64,000 nt of DNA. Origin: Limosilactobacillus fermentum (GTDB taxonomy: Bacteria > Bacillota > Bacilli > Lactobacillales > Lactobacillaceae). The stretch is from assembly GCF_013394085.1 (NCBI RefSeq), contig NZ_CP040910.1:1722767-1786766 (forward strand), read 5' to 3'. Below are positions 33,586-41,475 of this stretch, one piece after another. The notes under the pieces are model-generated. The model worked only from the letters and a program-made list of their open reading frames with translations, had not been told where the DNA came from and searched no databases. A program made the translations under genes and the position numbers. The first letter of the stretch is position 1, and each line of letters begins with the position of its first letter.

Positions 33586-36297
33586 TTACTGACGGTCCTT
33601 GAGGTGCATTCCGTCATCGTCTGCTTCCGGGCCGAGGAGCTCTTGATTATTGTCAAGCTCGGACTTGCCGGCGTAGTGATGGCGTTGTAGGTAGATCATC
33701 GAAACGAGCAATAATATTACAAAAACGATCGTGATCGCAAGTAAGACGCTGTTGCAAAAGGCCACGTAATGTGCTCCCAGGCCGCCGCTAATCCCGTTGC
33801 GCAGTCCCAGGATCGAGTAGGTCATCGGCAGGTACCAGTGGATGACGTTATAAAACTTCATCGTCACCTGCATCGGGAAGGTCCCCCCCGAGCCCCCGAG
33901 TTGGAGCATCAAGAGGACCATCGCCACAAACCGGCCCGGGTTATCGAAGGTCATCGATAAGAACATGACCACGGCCATCGAGGCCCAGCCAAACAGGATC
34001 AGGGTCCAGAAAAAGGACGGCACATGTAGGACTTGGAGGCCCAACAGCATCATAATGCCGCCTTCCGCCAGAGCCATCACGGTGACGCTGGTCATCCCGA
34101 CGGCTAACTTGCTGGCCCACCAGGCGCTGGCTTTACGACCAAACAAGGCGACCCGGCGAATTGGGTAGACGAAGTTAAAGATCAAGGTCCCCACGTATAG
34201 AGCCACCGACAAGACGTACGGCGCTAGGGCGTGGCCGTAGTTTGGTACGTAGCTGTAATTGGTGTGCTTAACGGTGGTCGGGGCCGCAAACATCTTGGCG
34301 GCCTTCTTGCTTGGTTGCACCGCATTAACCTTTTCGGCGCCACTAATCAACTTATCAGCTAGCTCACCGGCCCCGGCGTTTAACTTCGCCGTTCCGGCCA
34401 CCAGGGCTGGCGAATTATCGACCAACTTCTGGGTGCCGCTAGCCAGGGCGCTCACCCCACTGACCAAGCTTGGTACTTTGGCGTTGAGTTGAATCAGGGC
34501 GGTGGCTAATTGGTTGGCCCCACTAACCAGGGCCGCCGAATTAGCGGTTAACTGACCAGTCCCGGCGTTAGCTTGGTTAACCCCGGCCGTGTACTGGCTA
34601 ACCCCGCTTTGGAGTTGGTTAGCCCCGTTGGTCAGACTAGCTGAGTTGGCACTCAATTGACTGGCACCGCTAGCGGCCGTGTCCACCCCGGCCGTGTATT
34701 GGTTAATCCCAGCTTGGGCCGTGCTCATCCCGCTTTGCAGGCTGGCCGCCCCGCTGGCCAAGCTGTTAGTCGCCTGCTTGAGGGCCGCCAGTTGGCTTGG
34801 CATGGCAGACAACGCCCCTTGGTAGCCCTGCAGGGTCGTCAACAGTTGGTTGGCCTGATTCAAAGTTGTCTGGGCGCCGCTCAAGGTCGTCTGTAAGCTA
34901 GCCAGGTTGTTAAGTTGGCTTTGCAGGCCGCTCAGGCTGGTGCTCAAGCTGTTGACCTGACTTAAAGCCGTCCCCAAGCCCTGGATGGTCGTCACGTTGG
35001 ACTGGGCCTTTTGGGCAATCGTCTCTAGCTGGGCCTTGGTGGTGGCGTCGGTGGTCGACTGGGCCAAGGCGGCGGCCGACTGGGCGATCGCGGCGTCGTT
35101 TTGGGCCACCCCGCTCAGGGAGCTAGCCGCCGAGCTGACCCCACTTAAGGCACTCGAAGCCGTTTTTAACTGGTTCGCTTCGGTGCTGACCGCGGAAAGG
35201 GCGCTCTGGGCTTGGGTCAAGCCGGACTGGAGGCTGGCCAGGCTGCTCTTCATTTGGCTGGCCTGGTTCATGGCGGACATGATCCCGGTGAAGTCCAGGC
35301 TGCCCAGCGAGCTGTTAACGGTGGCGTTTAACTGGCTCGCCCCGTTGCTTAACTGACTAGCCCCCTGGTTCAGGCTGGCCGCCCCGCTGCGCAGGCTGGC
35401 CGAGTTGTTCTTTAAGGTCGTCAGGCCACTGCCGAGTTGGTCCACCCCGCTGGTGTACTGGTTGACCCCGCTGGCCAGGGTGGCCGTCCCCGCGTTTAAG
35501 GCCGCCGAATTGGCGCTCAACTTGGTTAAACCGGCCGCTAACAGGCCCACCCCGCTGGTGTATTGGTTAACCCCGCTGGCTAAGGTCGTACTTCCCGAAG
35601 CCAATTGACTGGCGCCACTAGCTAGGGGCGTCACGGCCGCTTGTAGGGTTTGGACCCCGTTGTTAACCGTTGAAACCCCGGCGACAAACTGGTTGGTCCC
35701 CGAATTTAAGGTCACCATCCCGGTGCTAATCTGCTTAGCCCCGCTGGCGGCCTGATTAAAGCCGGTCCCCACCTGTTTGACTAACTTGATCATCGTGGTG
35801 GCGTAGGACTGGGTCACCTGGGCGCGGATCTTTTGGTTGAGCTTGGTCATCGCCATTTCGCTAATGACTTGGCCGATGTAGTTCAAGGAGCCGTTAGTTT
35901 CGTACTTCAGCTCCATTTTCTTAGGGCTCTGATCCAAGACGGTGGCGGCGTTTTTAGAGAAGTCCTTTGGAATCGTCACCACCGTGTAGTACTTACGGTG
36001 GGCTAGCCCCTCCTTAGCCGTTTGCTTAGACACAATCTCCCACTTGAGCTGCTTATTCTTCCTTAATTCCTGAACCAGCTGGGCGCCGACCTTTAGGGTT
36101 TGCCCCTGGTACTTAACGGCGCGATCCTCGTTAACCACGGCGACCGGTAAGTTTTGGGTGCTCCCGTACGGGTCCCAGACCGACTTCAAGAAGAAAATGC
36201 TGTACAAGAAGGGGATAAAACAAATCACGATAAATGATAACAACAGGAGGCGATTACGCCGAATATGCCGAAATTCGGCCTTGATCATTTCCCACAT
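33586..36297 (-). CDS. YhgE/Pip family membrane protein with long helical repeat region
   Basis: A 903-residue protein. N-terminal YhgE/Pip domain: AEFRHIRRNRLLLLSFIVICFIPFLYSIFFL then LPVAVVNEDRAVKYQG. The long middle (roughly 34340-35760) is an Ala/Ser/Gly/Asn/Gln repeat with motifs such as LASGVNQYTSGV and LSANSAAL, probably an extended extracellular coil. The C-terminus is an ABC-2-like set of five or six helices (LAPYVLSVALYVGTLIFNFVYP onward). Homologs are phage receptors (Pip of Lactococcus) or ESX/type VII-linked proteins; here the role is unknown. ATG 36297 follows GAGAGGAAAA. Operon with a TetR gene 38 bp upstream. Confidence 0.85.
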   Translation of the reverse strand: MWEMIKAEFRHIRRNRLLLLSFIVICFIPFLYSIFFLKSVWDPYGSTQNLPVAVVNEDRAVKYQGQTLKVGAQLVQELRKNKQLKWEIVSKQTAKEGLAHRKYYTVVTIPKDFSKNAATVLDQSPKKMELKYETNGSLNYIGQVISEMAMTKLNQKIRAQVTQSYATTMIKLVKQVGTGFNQAASGAKQISTGMVTLNSGTNQFVAGVSTVNNGVQTLQAAVTPLASGASQLASGSTTLASGVNQYTSGVGLLAAGLTKLSANSAALNAGTATLASGVNQYTSGVDQLGSGLTTLKNNSASLRSGAASLNQGASQLSNGASQLNATVNSSLGSLDFTGIMSAMNQASQMKSSLASLQSGLTQAQSALSAVSTEANQLKTASSALSGVSSAASSLSGVAQNDAAIAQSAAALAQSTTDATTKAQLETIAQKAQSNVTTIQGLGTALSQVNSLSTSLSGLQSQLNNLASLQTTLSGAQTTLNQANQLLTTLQGYQGALSAMPSQLAALKQATNSLASGAASLQSGMSTAQAGINQYTAGVDTAASGASQLSANSASLTNGANQLQSGVSQYTAGVNQANAGTGQLTANSAALVSGANQLATALIQLNAKVPSLVSGVSALASGTQKLVDNSPALVAGTAKLNAGAGELADKLISGAEKVNAVQPSKKAAKMFAAPTTVKHTNYSYVPNYGHALAPYVLSVALYVGTLIFNFVYPIRRVALFGRKASAWWASKLAVGMTSVTVMALAEGGIMMLLGLQVLHVPSFFWTLILFGWASMAVVMFLSMTFDNPGRFVAMVLLMLQLGGSGGTFPMQVTMKFYNVIHWYLPMTYSILGLRNGISGGLGAHYVAFCNSVLLAITIVFVILLLVSMIYLQRHHYAGKSELDNNQELLGPEADDDGMHLKDRQ

Positions 36298-36335
36298 TGA
36301 TCTTTTCCTCTCTCTCAATTGATTTTGGTTTGAAA

Positions 36336-36872
36336 CTATTGGACCAGGGCGTGCACCGACCGCTTGATGAAGGTGACGACCTCTGCTTTCGGGACGTGGT
36401 AGTTGTTTTCTTGCCACCAGTAAAAGGCGCCCATGATTGCCCCGCTCAAGACGTAGGCCAGCATTTCCGGGTTCTCCGCCTTCTTGAGGGCGACCACGAT
36501 CGTATTTTGGCTCGGCGTCTGGCGCCGGGCCAGTAAGATCTCGGCAATCATCCGGATCAACTCGGCCGAAAAGGAACTCCGCATCCCCCCGTTGGCCAGG
36601 TTGGAAAACATAGCCCGGTTGGCTTCGATTTGGCTGACTAAGGCTTCGATCAGGTCGTCTTCGGTGGCGGTTTGGTCAACAATCCGCTCCACCCAGGCCC
36701 CTAAGGCTTGCTCGAGTAGGTCGTACTTATCATGAAAGTAGCGGTAAAAGCTGCTCCGGTGCAGGAGGGCCTCGTCGCAAATCTGATCGACGGTGATCCT
36801 TTCAAATGAGGTGGTCAGCAGTAGGTTCATCAAGGCGACTTCAAAGTCCCGCACGGTTCGGTTGGCTTTCAT
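36336..36872 (-). CDS. TetR family regulator of the YhgE/Pip gene
   Basis: A 178-residue TetR-type protein. The helix-turn-helix is VRDFEVALMNLLLTTSFERITVDQICDEALLHRSSFYRYFHDKYDLLEQ read across residues 8-55; the C-terminal domain (TetR_C type with AMFSNLANGG and YVLSGAIMGAFYWWQENNY) is like that of regulators paired with membrane proteins. ATG 36872 follows GGAGG at 8 nt. It precedes the YhgE/Pip gene by 38 bp on the same strand. An inverted repeat over its -10 (36901-36918) is a likely autoregulatory site. Confidence 0.88.
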   Translation of the reverse strand: MKANRTVRDFEVALMNLLLTTSFERITVDQICDEALLHRSSFYRYFHDKYDLLEQALGAWVERIVDQTATEDDLIEALVSQIEANRAMFSNLANGGMRSSFSAELIRMIAEILLARRQTPSQNTIVVALKKAENPEMLAYVLSGAIMGAFYWWQENNYHVPKAEVVTFIKRSVHALVQ

Positions 36873-36900
36873 TTCCCGGTCCTCCATTCCAAACTAACGC

Positions 36901-36918
36901 CCCACATTATAGAGTGGG
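36901..36918 (-). promoter_or_regulatory. TetR promoter -10 with overlapping inverted repeat
   Basis: CCCAC-N8-GTGGG surrounds TATAAT (36911-36906, minus strand), 30 bp before the regulator's ATG. A repressor bound here would block the -10. Confidence 0.5.
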
Positions 36919-37040
36919 ACACCGATCTCTAACAGGTTGATTTTAGGATTTTTGATTTATTATAAGACAAATGTCACAAATTGTTCCAAAGTTAGTTTTA
37001 GTAAAGTTTTACGAAAAACAGCCGCACGCGCCCTTAGCTA

Positions 37041-37072
37041 TGCTACAATAGGGAACGTGGAAAACGCTTACT
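37041..37072 (+). promoter_or_regulatory. galM promoter (extended -10) with cre-like site
   Basis: TGCTACAAT (37041-37049) is an extended -10. GGAAAACGCTTACT (37059-37072) matches the CcpA cre consensus except at its two ends and lies just downstream of the start site, as expected for catabolite repression. Confidence 0.55.
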
Positions 37073-37097
37073 AATTCATCAAGGAGATGTTTTTGAT

Positions 37098-38141
37098 ATG
37101 CAAATTACGACTTCAACCTTTGGTACTTGGCAGGGCCAAGACGTCATTAAGTACACGATGGAAAACGATAACGGCGTTCAAGTTAGCGTCTTGAACCTGG
37201 CCGCTTTGCTGCAGGCCTACGCCGTTCCAACGAAGGACGGCGGCCACAAGAACCTGGTGCTGTCCTCCGACACGGTGGCCGGCTTCATGGACAACGGTCT
37301 GTGCTTAAACAAGTCGATTGGCCGGGTGGCTAACCGAATCGGCGGCGGCCACTTCTTTATCGATGGCAAAGAGTACCAAGTTGAACAAAATGAGGGGAAC
37401 AACAACATCCACGGGGGTTCCCACGGGTTTAAGGACCAAATTTGGGACGCCGTGACCGACCAAGTCGACGACCAACTTCAAGTGATCTTCACCAAGACCT
37501 TCACCGAGGAAATGGACACCTTCCCGGGGACCGAAAACGCCAGGATCGTCTACACCCTCCACAAGGACAACAGTTTGACGATCGACTTCTTCGCTTCTAG
37601 CGATCAACCAACCCTGTTTAACCCGACCAACCACACCTACTGGAACATCAGCGACGACGACACGATCGAAAACATCAAGCTGACCTTAAACTCCAAACAC
37701 CACCTGGCCGTGGACGAAGGTAAGATCCCGACCGGCGAAAAGCTGGTTAACGAGGGCACCCCGTACGACTTCGCCACTGCTACCCGGATGGGCGACGCCT
37801 TGGCCCAAATGAAGGCCCAAACCGTTGAGGGCGGCTTTGACGACTACTTCGTGGTGGAACCAAGCAATACCCTGGACCACATGCCGGTCGCCATCATGAA
37901 CGACCCGGCTACCGGGCGTGAAGTTAAGATCTACTCCGACCGTAACGCCATGATCATGTACACGGCCAACGGCTTGGACAATGACGTCAAGGACCTCGAC
38001 CACCCCGCTCAACCGTGGATGGCCATGGCCCTGGAAGGTCAAACCCTCCCCGACGCCATTAACAACCCGGCCTTTGGCGACACGGTCCTGCGCCCGGGTA
38101 AGCCTCAACACTACCAACTGCAGTACGTGGTGAAGTACTAA
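37098..38141 (+). CDS. galM: Aldose 1-epimerase (galactose mutarotase)
   Basis: A 347-residue GalM. It interconverts alpha and beta anomers of galactose and other hexoses in the Leloir pathway. Family features: SIGRVANRIGGGHFFIDGKEYQ, NNIHGGSHGFKDQIWDA (substrate Asn/His), FNPTNHTYWNIS with the catalytic His, and the C-terminal WMAMALEGQTLPDAIN (catalytic Glu region). AAGGAGATG precedes the ATG. It stands alone, without gal neighbours, and has a cre-like site. A hairpin repeat begins 5 bp after the stop. Confidence 0.93.
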   Translation: MQITTSTFGTWQGQDVIKYTMENDNGVQVSVLNLAALLQAYAVPTKDGGHKNLVLSSDTVAGFMDNGLCLNKSIGRVANRIGGGHFFIDGKEYQVEQNEGNNNIHGGSHGFKDQIWDAVTDQVDDQLQVIFTKTFTEEMDTFPGTENARIVYTLHKDNSLTIDFFASSDQPTLFNPTNHTYWNISDDDTIENIKLTLNSKHHLAVDEGKIPTGEKLVNEGTPYDFATATRMGDALAQMKAQTVEGGFDDYFVVEPSNTLDHMPVAIMNDPATGREVKIYSDRNAMIMYTANGLDNDVKDLDHPAQPWMAMALEGQTLPDAINNPAFGDTVLRPGKPQHYQLQYVVKY

Positions 38142-38145
38142 GGTG

Positions 38146-38261
38146 GAAGTGCGACCAACCTTCTCGACGGGCCGTATGACTAAGCTTGGGTGAAGGTTGA
38201 TGCGGTACGCATCGTTCTTCAGCCTGCTTAGGCACTAGGCACGTGGTTGGAAGCACGTTAT
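38146..38261 (+). repeat. Intergenic hairpin repeat, full copy after galM
   Basis: GAAGTGCGACCAACC ... GTGGTTGGAAGCACGTTAT. Outer arms CCAACC / GGTTGG, inner hairpin with GATGCG / CGCATC. Confidence 0.85.
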
Positions 38262-38262
38262 G

Positions 38263-38352
38263 GAAGTGCGGACCAGCCATTGGCAGGCCGTGGGCTAAGC
38301 TAGGGCAAATGGTTGGCGCCCCAGGCGGCGTTCTTTGCCCGTACTTAGCCAC
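38263..38352 (+). repeat. Intergenic hairpin repeat, 3'-truncated tandem copy
   Basis: GAAGTGCGGACCAGCC start, inner arms GGGCAAA / TTTGCCC, and TTAGCCAC before it breaks into the terminator at 38354. Confidence 0.75.
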
Positions 38353-38353
38353 C

Positions 38354-38391
38354 AATCAAAAAAAGCACCCCGCGGGGTGCTTTTTTTGATT
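38354..38391. terminator. Perfectly palindromic bidirectional terminator
   Basis: AATCAAAAAAAGCACCCC and its exact complement, centred on GC, between the converging galM and membrane-protein genes. Confidence 0.95.
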
Positions 38392-38393
38392 GG

Positions 38394-39311
38394 TTAATGG
38401 CGGCGCCGGGCCCGTTCCCGGGCCCCCAGCGGCTGGGTTGGTGCGCCCGTCGTGGTTGAACTATCAGTTTGACCCTGGCGGTCCCGGTAGGCCACTTGGG
38501 CAACCAGGCCAAAGTCGCCATCGGTCAGGATCGTTGAACCCCGCCGACCCGGGATCTTGCGTGGCCCCCCGGTGACGTAGAGGCTGGCCAAGTAGAGGTC
38601 AAACTGGTCGTGGGCGGTGTGAACGTCGGTCAAGCCGACCCGCTTGATGTGGCCGACCGGCCGTTTTTCCATCTGGTTTAGCCCCATGTAAATCTCCAAG
38701 CGGTGGCCCAAAGGATCGTGAACCAGTTCAAAGTAAGGTGGCTGCTGGCCAACGTTTAAGGCGTCGACCGGCTGGCCGGTTTCTTGGTACTGGGTGATAA
38801 TCCCGTCGTCGTCCAGGCCGTTGTAGTCGGCGAGTAGGACCCCTTCTGCGACTAGGTGGTCGACCACCTTGCGGAGGTTTTCTTGCTCGCGGGAATCGAT
38901 TTCGACCTCGGCTTGGATCACGTCTTCACCAGTGAATAACCCGTTGGACGCCCCCATTGCTTGCTTTTGCAGGGCGGCCAGCTTTTCGAGCCGCTGACGC
39001 TCCTTTTCTTCGGGGGTCTCACGCGTCGTCCCGGTCAACTTAGATAGCCAAGGCGACAGGAAGTCAAAACGCGAGGTTTTTCCCAGGAAATAATAAACGG
39101 CGTTCAAGTAGAGGTAGTAAGTTACCCCCACCACGGCCAAGAAGTACAAAAAGCCCCGCAGCCAGGACTGGTTCTTTAGGAGCATGAAGGTGACGTAGAT
39201 CAGGTACAGGTCACCAAAAAAGGCCAGGCCCACGTAAATCCGGTTTTTAATCTTGACGCTGAGGTTAAAGTAACCCAGCGACCCATTGATCATGTCCAGT
39301 AATGAAAACAT
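38394..39311 (-). CDS. Conserved lactobacillar membrane protein of unknown function
   Basis: A 305-residue protein with two or three N-terminal helices (IYVGLAFFGDLYLIYVTFMLL, GFLYFLAVVGVTYYLYLNAVYYFL), a charged coil (ETPEEKERQRLEKLAALQKQ) and a soluble domain including YFELVHDPLGHRLEIYMGLN and a basic C-terminus ARERARRRH. I do not recognise a catalytic motif; it resembles uncharacterised proteins found across lactobacilli. RBS GGAGGGG is at good spacing. It is 11 bp downstream of a low-complexity gene and probably cotranscribed. Confidence 0.7.
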   Translation of the reverse strand: MFSLLDMINGSLGYFNLSVKIKNRIYVGLAFFGDLYLIYVTFMLLKNQSWLRGFLYFLAVVGVTYYLYLNAVYYFLGKTSRFDFLSPWLSKLTGTTRETPEEKERQRLEKLAALQKQAMGASNGLFTGEDVIQAEVEIDSREQENLRKVVDHLVAEGVLLADYNGLDDDGIITQYQETGQPVDALNVGQQPPYFELVHDPLGHRLEIYMGLNQMEKRPVGHIKRVGLTDVHTAHDQFDLYLASLYVTGGPRKIPGRRGSTILTDGDFGLVAQVAYRDRQGQTDSSTTTGAPTQPLGARERARRRH

Positions 39312-39322
39312 GGCGCCCCTCC

Positions 39323-39784
39323 TTAGTTAGTGGTTGTCGTGGTGGTTCCCGCCGTGTTATTGGTGGTCGCCCCCGTTGTGGTGTTATTGTTCTTGGTGTT
39401 GTTGGTTGACGACGAAGAATTGGGGGTGTTGGTGGTTCCCGTGCTCTTAGTGGACGAGCTAGTGGTGCTCCCGCCGTCATTAGCCGTCGTGTCGTTATTA
39501 TTGGTGGTCGTGTTGTTAGTCGTGTTGGTCTTGTTAGCCGACGAAGAATCGGTCGTGTTCCCCGGCGTTTGACTACTATCCTTATCACTGCCGTCATCGC
39601 TCGGCTTGCTTGCGCTATTGGCTGGCCCGGAGTTCGTTGACGTCGAGCGGGAACCCGAAGAAACTACCACCGCTCCGTTATTGGTGTTGGTCGTCTTGTT
39701 GACCACCACGTTGGTCGCCCCCAAGGCGAGGACCACCGACACCAGGGCAAACGGTGTAATAAATGGTGGTGTGTTTAATGGCAT
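39323..39784 (-). CDS. Secreted or membrane-anchored Asn/Thr/Ser-rich low-complexity protein
   Basis: A 153-residue protein: a single hydrophobic segment (PPFITPFALVSVVLALGATNVVV, about residues 5-27), then about 120 residues of Asn, Thr, Ser and Gly with little else. It is probably an extracellular, disordered, glycosylation-prone tail. Function unknown. I chose ATG 39784 (MPLNTPPF) preceded by AAGGGGG; the frame continues 13 codons upstream. The paired membrane gene begins 11 bp downstream. Confidence 0.6.
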   Translation of the reverse strand: MPLNTPPFITPFALVSVVLALGATNVVVNKTTNTNNGAVVVSSGSRSTSTNSGPANSASKPSDDGSDKDSSQTPGNTTDSSSANKTNTTNNTTTNNNDTTANDGGSTTSSSTKSTGTTNTPNSSSSTNNTKNNNTTTGATTNNTAGTTTTTTN

Positions 39785-39884
39785 TTCGTTCTCATCCCCC
39801 TTTTTAGCATTACAAATTAGCATTACAAATTATACACTAGCCGGCGATTCGTAACGTTTAAAAGATTCTTATATTCCCGTGAAT

Positions 39885-40334
39885 TTATTTTGACCCGGCT
39901 TCCTTAGCGCACTGGGCGCAAAGACCGTAGAGCTCAAAGGAGTGGCCGGTGATTTGGACCCCCGGCAACTGTTGTTCATAAAAATTGGTCGGCCACTTAG
40001 GCATCTGAATCTCTTGGACCCGGCCGCACTTTTGACAGATAAAGTGGTGGTGGTGCTGGTGGGCCCCGTCCTCACAAGAAAACTTCACCGCCTTGCAGTT
40101 GCTCCGCTGGGTGATTTCCACCAGGCCAATTTCCTCAAATTCCTCGAGGTTGCGGTAGATCGTGTTGTGGGAGATCCCGGGGTACATGTCCCGCATCAAG
40201 CGGTCCACCATTGTGATGTCTAGGTAGTGGTCCGGCTGGTGAACCAGCAAATCAATCAGGGAGCGGCGTTGCTTGGTTAAACGCAACTGGTGATTTTTGA
40301 TGATCGTTTCGGCTTGGGTAATGAGTTTATCCAC
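39885..40334 (-). CDS. Fur family transcriptional regulator
   Basis: A 149-residue metalloregulator. The N-terminal winged helix (RLTKQRRSLIDLLV, DRLMRDMYPGISHNTIYRNLEEFEEIGLVE) is followed by the Fur metal site: HQHHHHFICQKCGRV, with CxxC, and a second C-terminal pair GLCAQCAKEAG, so a structural zinc site is expected. Whether it senses iron, peroxide, zinc or manganese cannot be told. Start GTG 40334 follows AAAGGTGGG. An 11-bp palindrome with a Fur/PerR-like core lies 20 bp upstream. Confidence 0.9.
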   Translation of the reverse strand: MDKLITQAETIIKNHQLRLTKQRRSLIDLLVHQPDHYLDITMVDRLMRDMYPGISHNTIYRNLEEFEEIGLVEITQRSNCKAVKFSCEDGAHQHHHHFICQKCGRVQEIQMPKWPTNFYEQQLPGVQITGHSFELYGLCAQCAKEAGSK

Positions 40335-40353
40335 GGTTATCCCACCTTTTTTA

Positions 40354-40364
40354 GTAATGATTAC
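40354..40364. promoter_or_regulatory. Fur/PerR-type palindrome upstream of the fur-family gene
   Basis: GTAAT-G-ATTAC, a perfect palindrome containing the TAATNATTA core of Fur/Per boxes, just before the gene's RBS. Probably autoregulatory. Confidence 0.5.
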
Positions 40365-40374
40365 GTTTTTGAAA

Positions 40375-40959
40375 CTAGCTTGATTGTACCACCCCGGGGG
40401 CGACCTGGGCGACTAATGCGTCCAGGCTTTGCGTGGTCTGGGCCCAGTCGTCATTGACGATCACGTGGGCAATCCCCTTCAAGTAGTCCGGTAGCGATTG
40501 ATCGCGGCGGTACTCGTTAGACGTCAGGCGTGACTTCACGGCATCCAACTGGTCGCCCCGCTCCTTGATTCGCTTGGCTAGGGTTTGCGGATTGCTAACG
40601 GTCAAAAAGATCACCACCGCTTGGTCCCCCAGGGCCTGGTGGTAGGTCAAAGCGCCGGCGGTATCCAAGACGATCACGTCGGCCGGGTGCTTGGCCCAGC
40701 CGGCCTCTAGCCCCTCGTAAGAAGAGCCGTAGAGGTGGCCATCGTACTCGACCCGTTCCAGCAAGTGGCGGTCCTTAATTGACGTGGGGCTTTCAAAGTA
40801 GTAATCGACTCCATCAACTTCACCCGGCCGCGGGGCACGGGTGGTGTGGGTGATCACCTTAGCCATTTGGTAGGTATCCTTTAGGTACTTGGCCACGGTT
40901 GTCTTGCCGCTCCCGGCCGCCCCGGTGATCACAAAGACGGGCTTAGTTGTTCCCGCCAT
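40375..40959 (-). CDS. Guanylate kinase-like P-loop kinase
   Basis: A 194-residue guanylate-kinase-family protein. P-loop VITGAAGSGKTTVAKYLK, nucleotide-binding THTTRAPRPGEVDGVDYYF and YGSSYEGLEAGW match Gmk. The second half is diverged and a main gmk is likely elsewhere in the genome, so this may be a paralog with a different nucleotide preference. Its ATG overlaps the stop of the upstream Nudix gene (TAATG), indicating translational coupling. Confidence 0.8.
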   Translation of the reverse strand: MAGTTKPVFVITGAAGSGKTTVAKYLKDTYQMAKVITHTTRAPRPGEVDGVDYYFESPTSIKDRHLLERVEYDGHLYGSSYEGLEAGWAKHPADVIVLDTAGALTYHQALGDQAVVIFLTVSNPQTLAKRIKERGDQLDAVKSRLTSNEYRRDQSLPDYLKGIAHVIVNDDWAQTTQSLDALVAQVAPGVVQSS

Positions 40960-41384
40960 TATGCTTCCTCCAGGTGAGCGTTGACCTGGTCAAGCAGGTC
41001 CTTTAAGTTATCGTAGGTCAGCCTTTGCCGCGCCGTTTGGTAATCAAACCAGCCGGCGTTTTTAATTTCTTCGGCCTGCAAGTGGAGGCCGGCCGCTTGA
41101 TCAAAGTCGGCTAAGTACAGGGTCATCTGCTTGCGGTTACCGTTGGGCAGGTCGTATTCGGTGTAAACCGAAAAGCTGGTGTCGACGGCGACTTGGAGGC
41201 TGATTTCCTCCTTAATTTCGCGGGTCGTCGTTTCGACTAGGCTTTCGCCCGCTTCCACGTGTCCCTTGGGAAAACCCCAGAAGTTGCCCTTGTTCATGCT
41301 TTGTAAGAGAAGGTACTCGATTCCTGCTTGGCCATGCCGGTAAACGACGGCGCCGGCGGTTACTTCAATTGCCACAAAACTCAC
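40959..41384 (-). CDS. Nudix hydrolase (diadenosine tetraphosphatase-like)
   Basis: A 141-residue Nudix protein. The Nudix box GHVEAGESLVETTTREIKEE carries the expected glutamates; FWGFPKGHVE and the N-terminal TAGAVVYRHGQAGIEYLLLQ fit the Ap4A hydrolase group. It hydrolyses a nucleoside diphosphate-linked compound. It forms a tight operon with the guanylate-kinase-like gene. GGTGAG precedes the ATG. Confidence 0.85.
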   Translation of the reverse strand: MSFVAIEVTAGAVVYRHGQAGIEYLLLQSMNKGNFWGFPKGHVEAGESLVETTTREIKEEISLQVAVDTSFSVYTEYDLPNGNRKQMTLYLADFDQAAGLHLQAEEIKNAGWFDYQTARQRLTYDNLKDLLDQVNAHLEEA

Positions 41385-41399
41385 CTCATTAAAATTTAA

Positions 41400-41428
41400 T
41401 TGACTTTTAATAATATGTTCTCTATCAT
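41400..41428 (+). promoter_or_regulatory. Promoter of APC permease
   Basis: TTGACT and TATCAT with a 17-bp spacer, 47 bp before the ATG at 41476. Confidence 0.65.
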
Positions 41429-41475
41429 GTTTAAGTAGACTTTATCATAAATTATAGCAAAGGTGGTTAGCGATT

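Noticed and set aside
39330-39572. 80-codon Val/Leu-rich plus-strand ORF
   Set aside because: Complement of the Asn/Thr-rich low-complexity gene; composition is an artefact.
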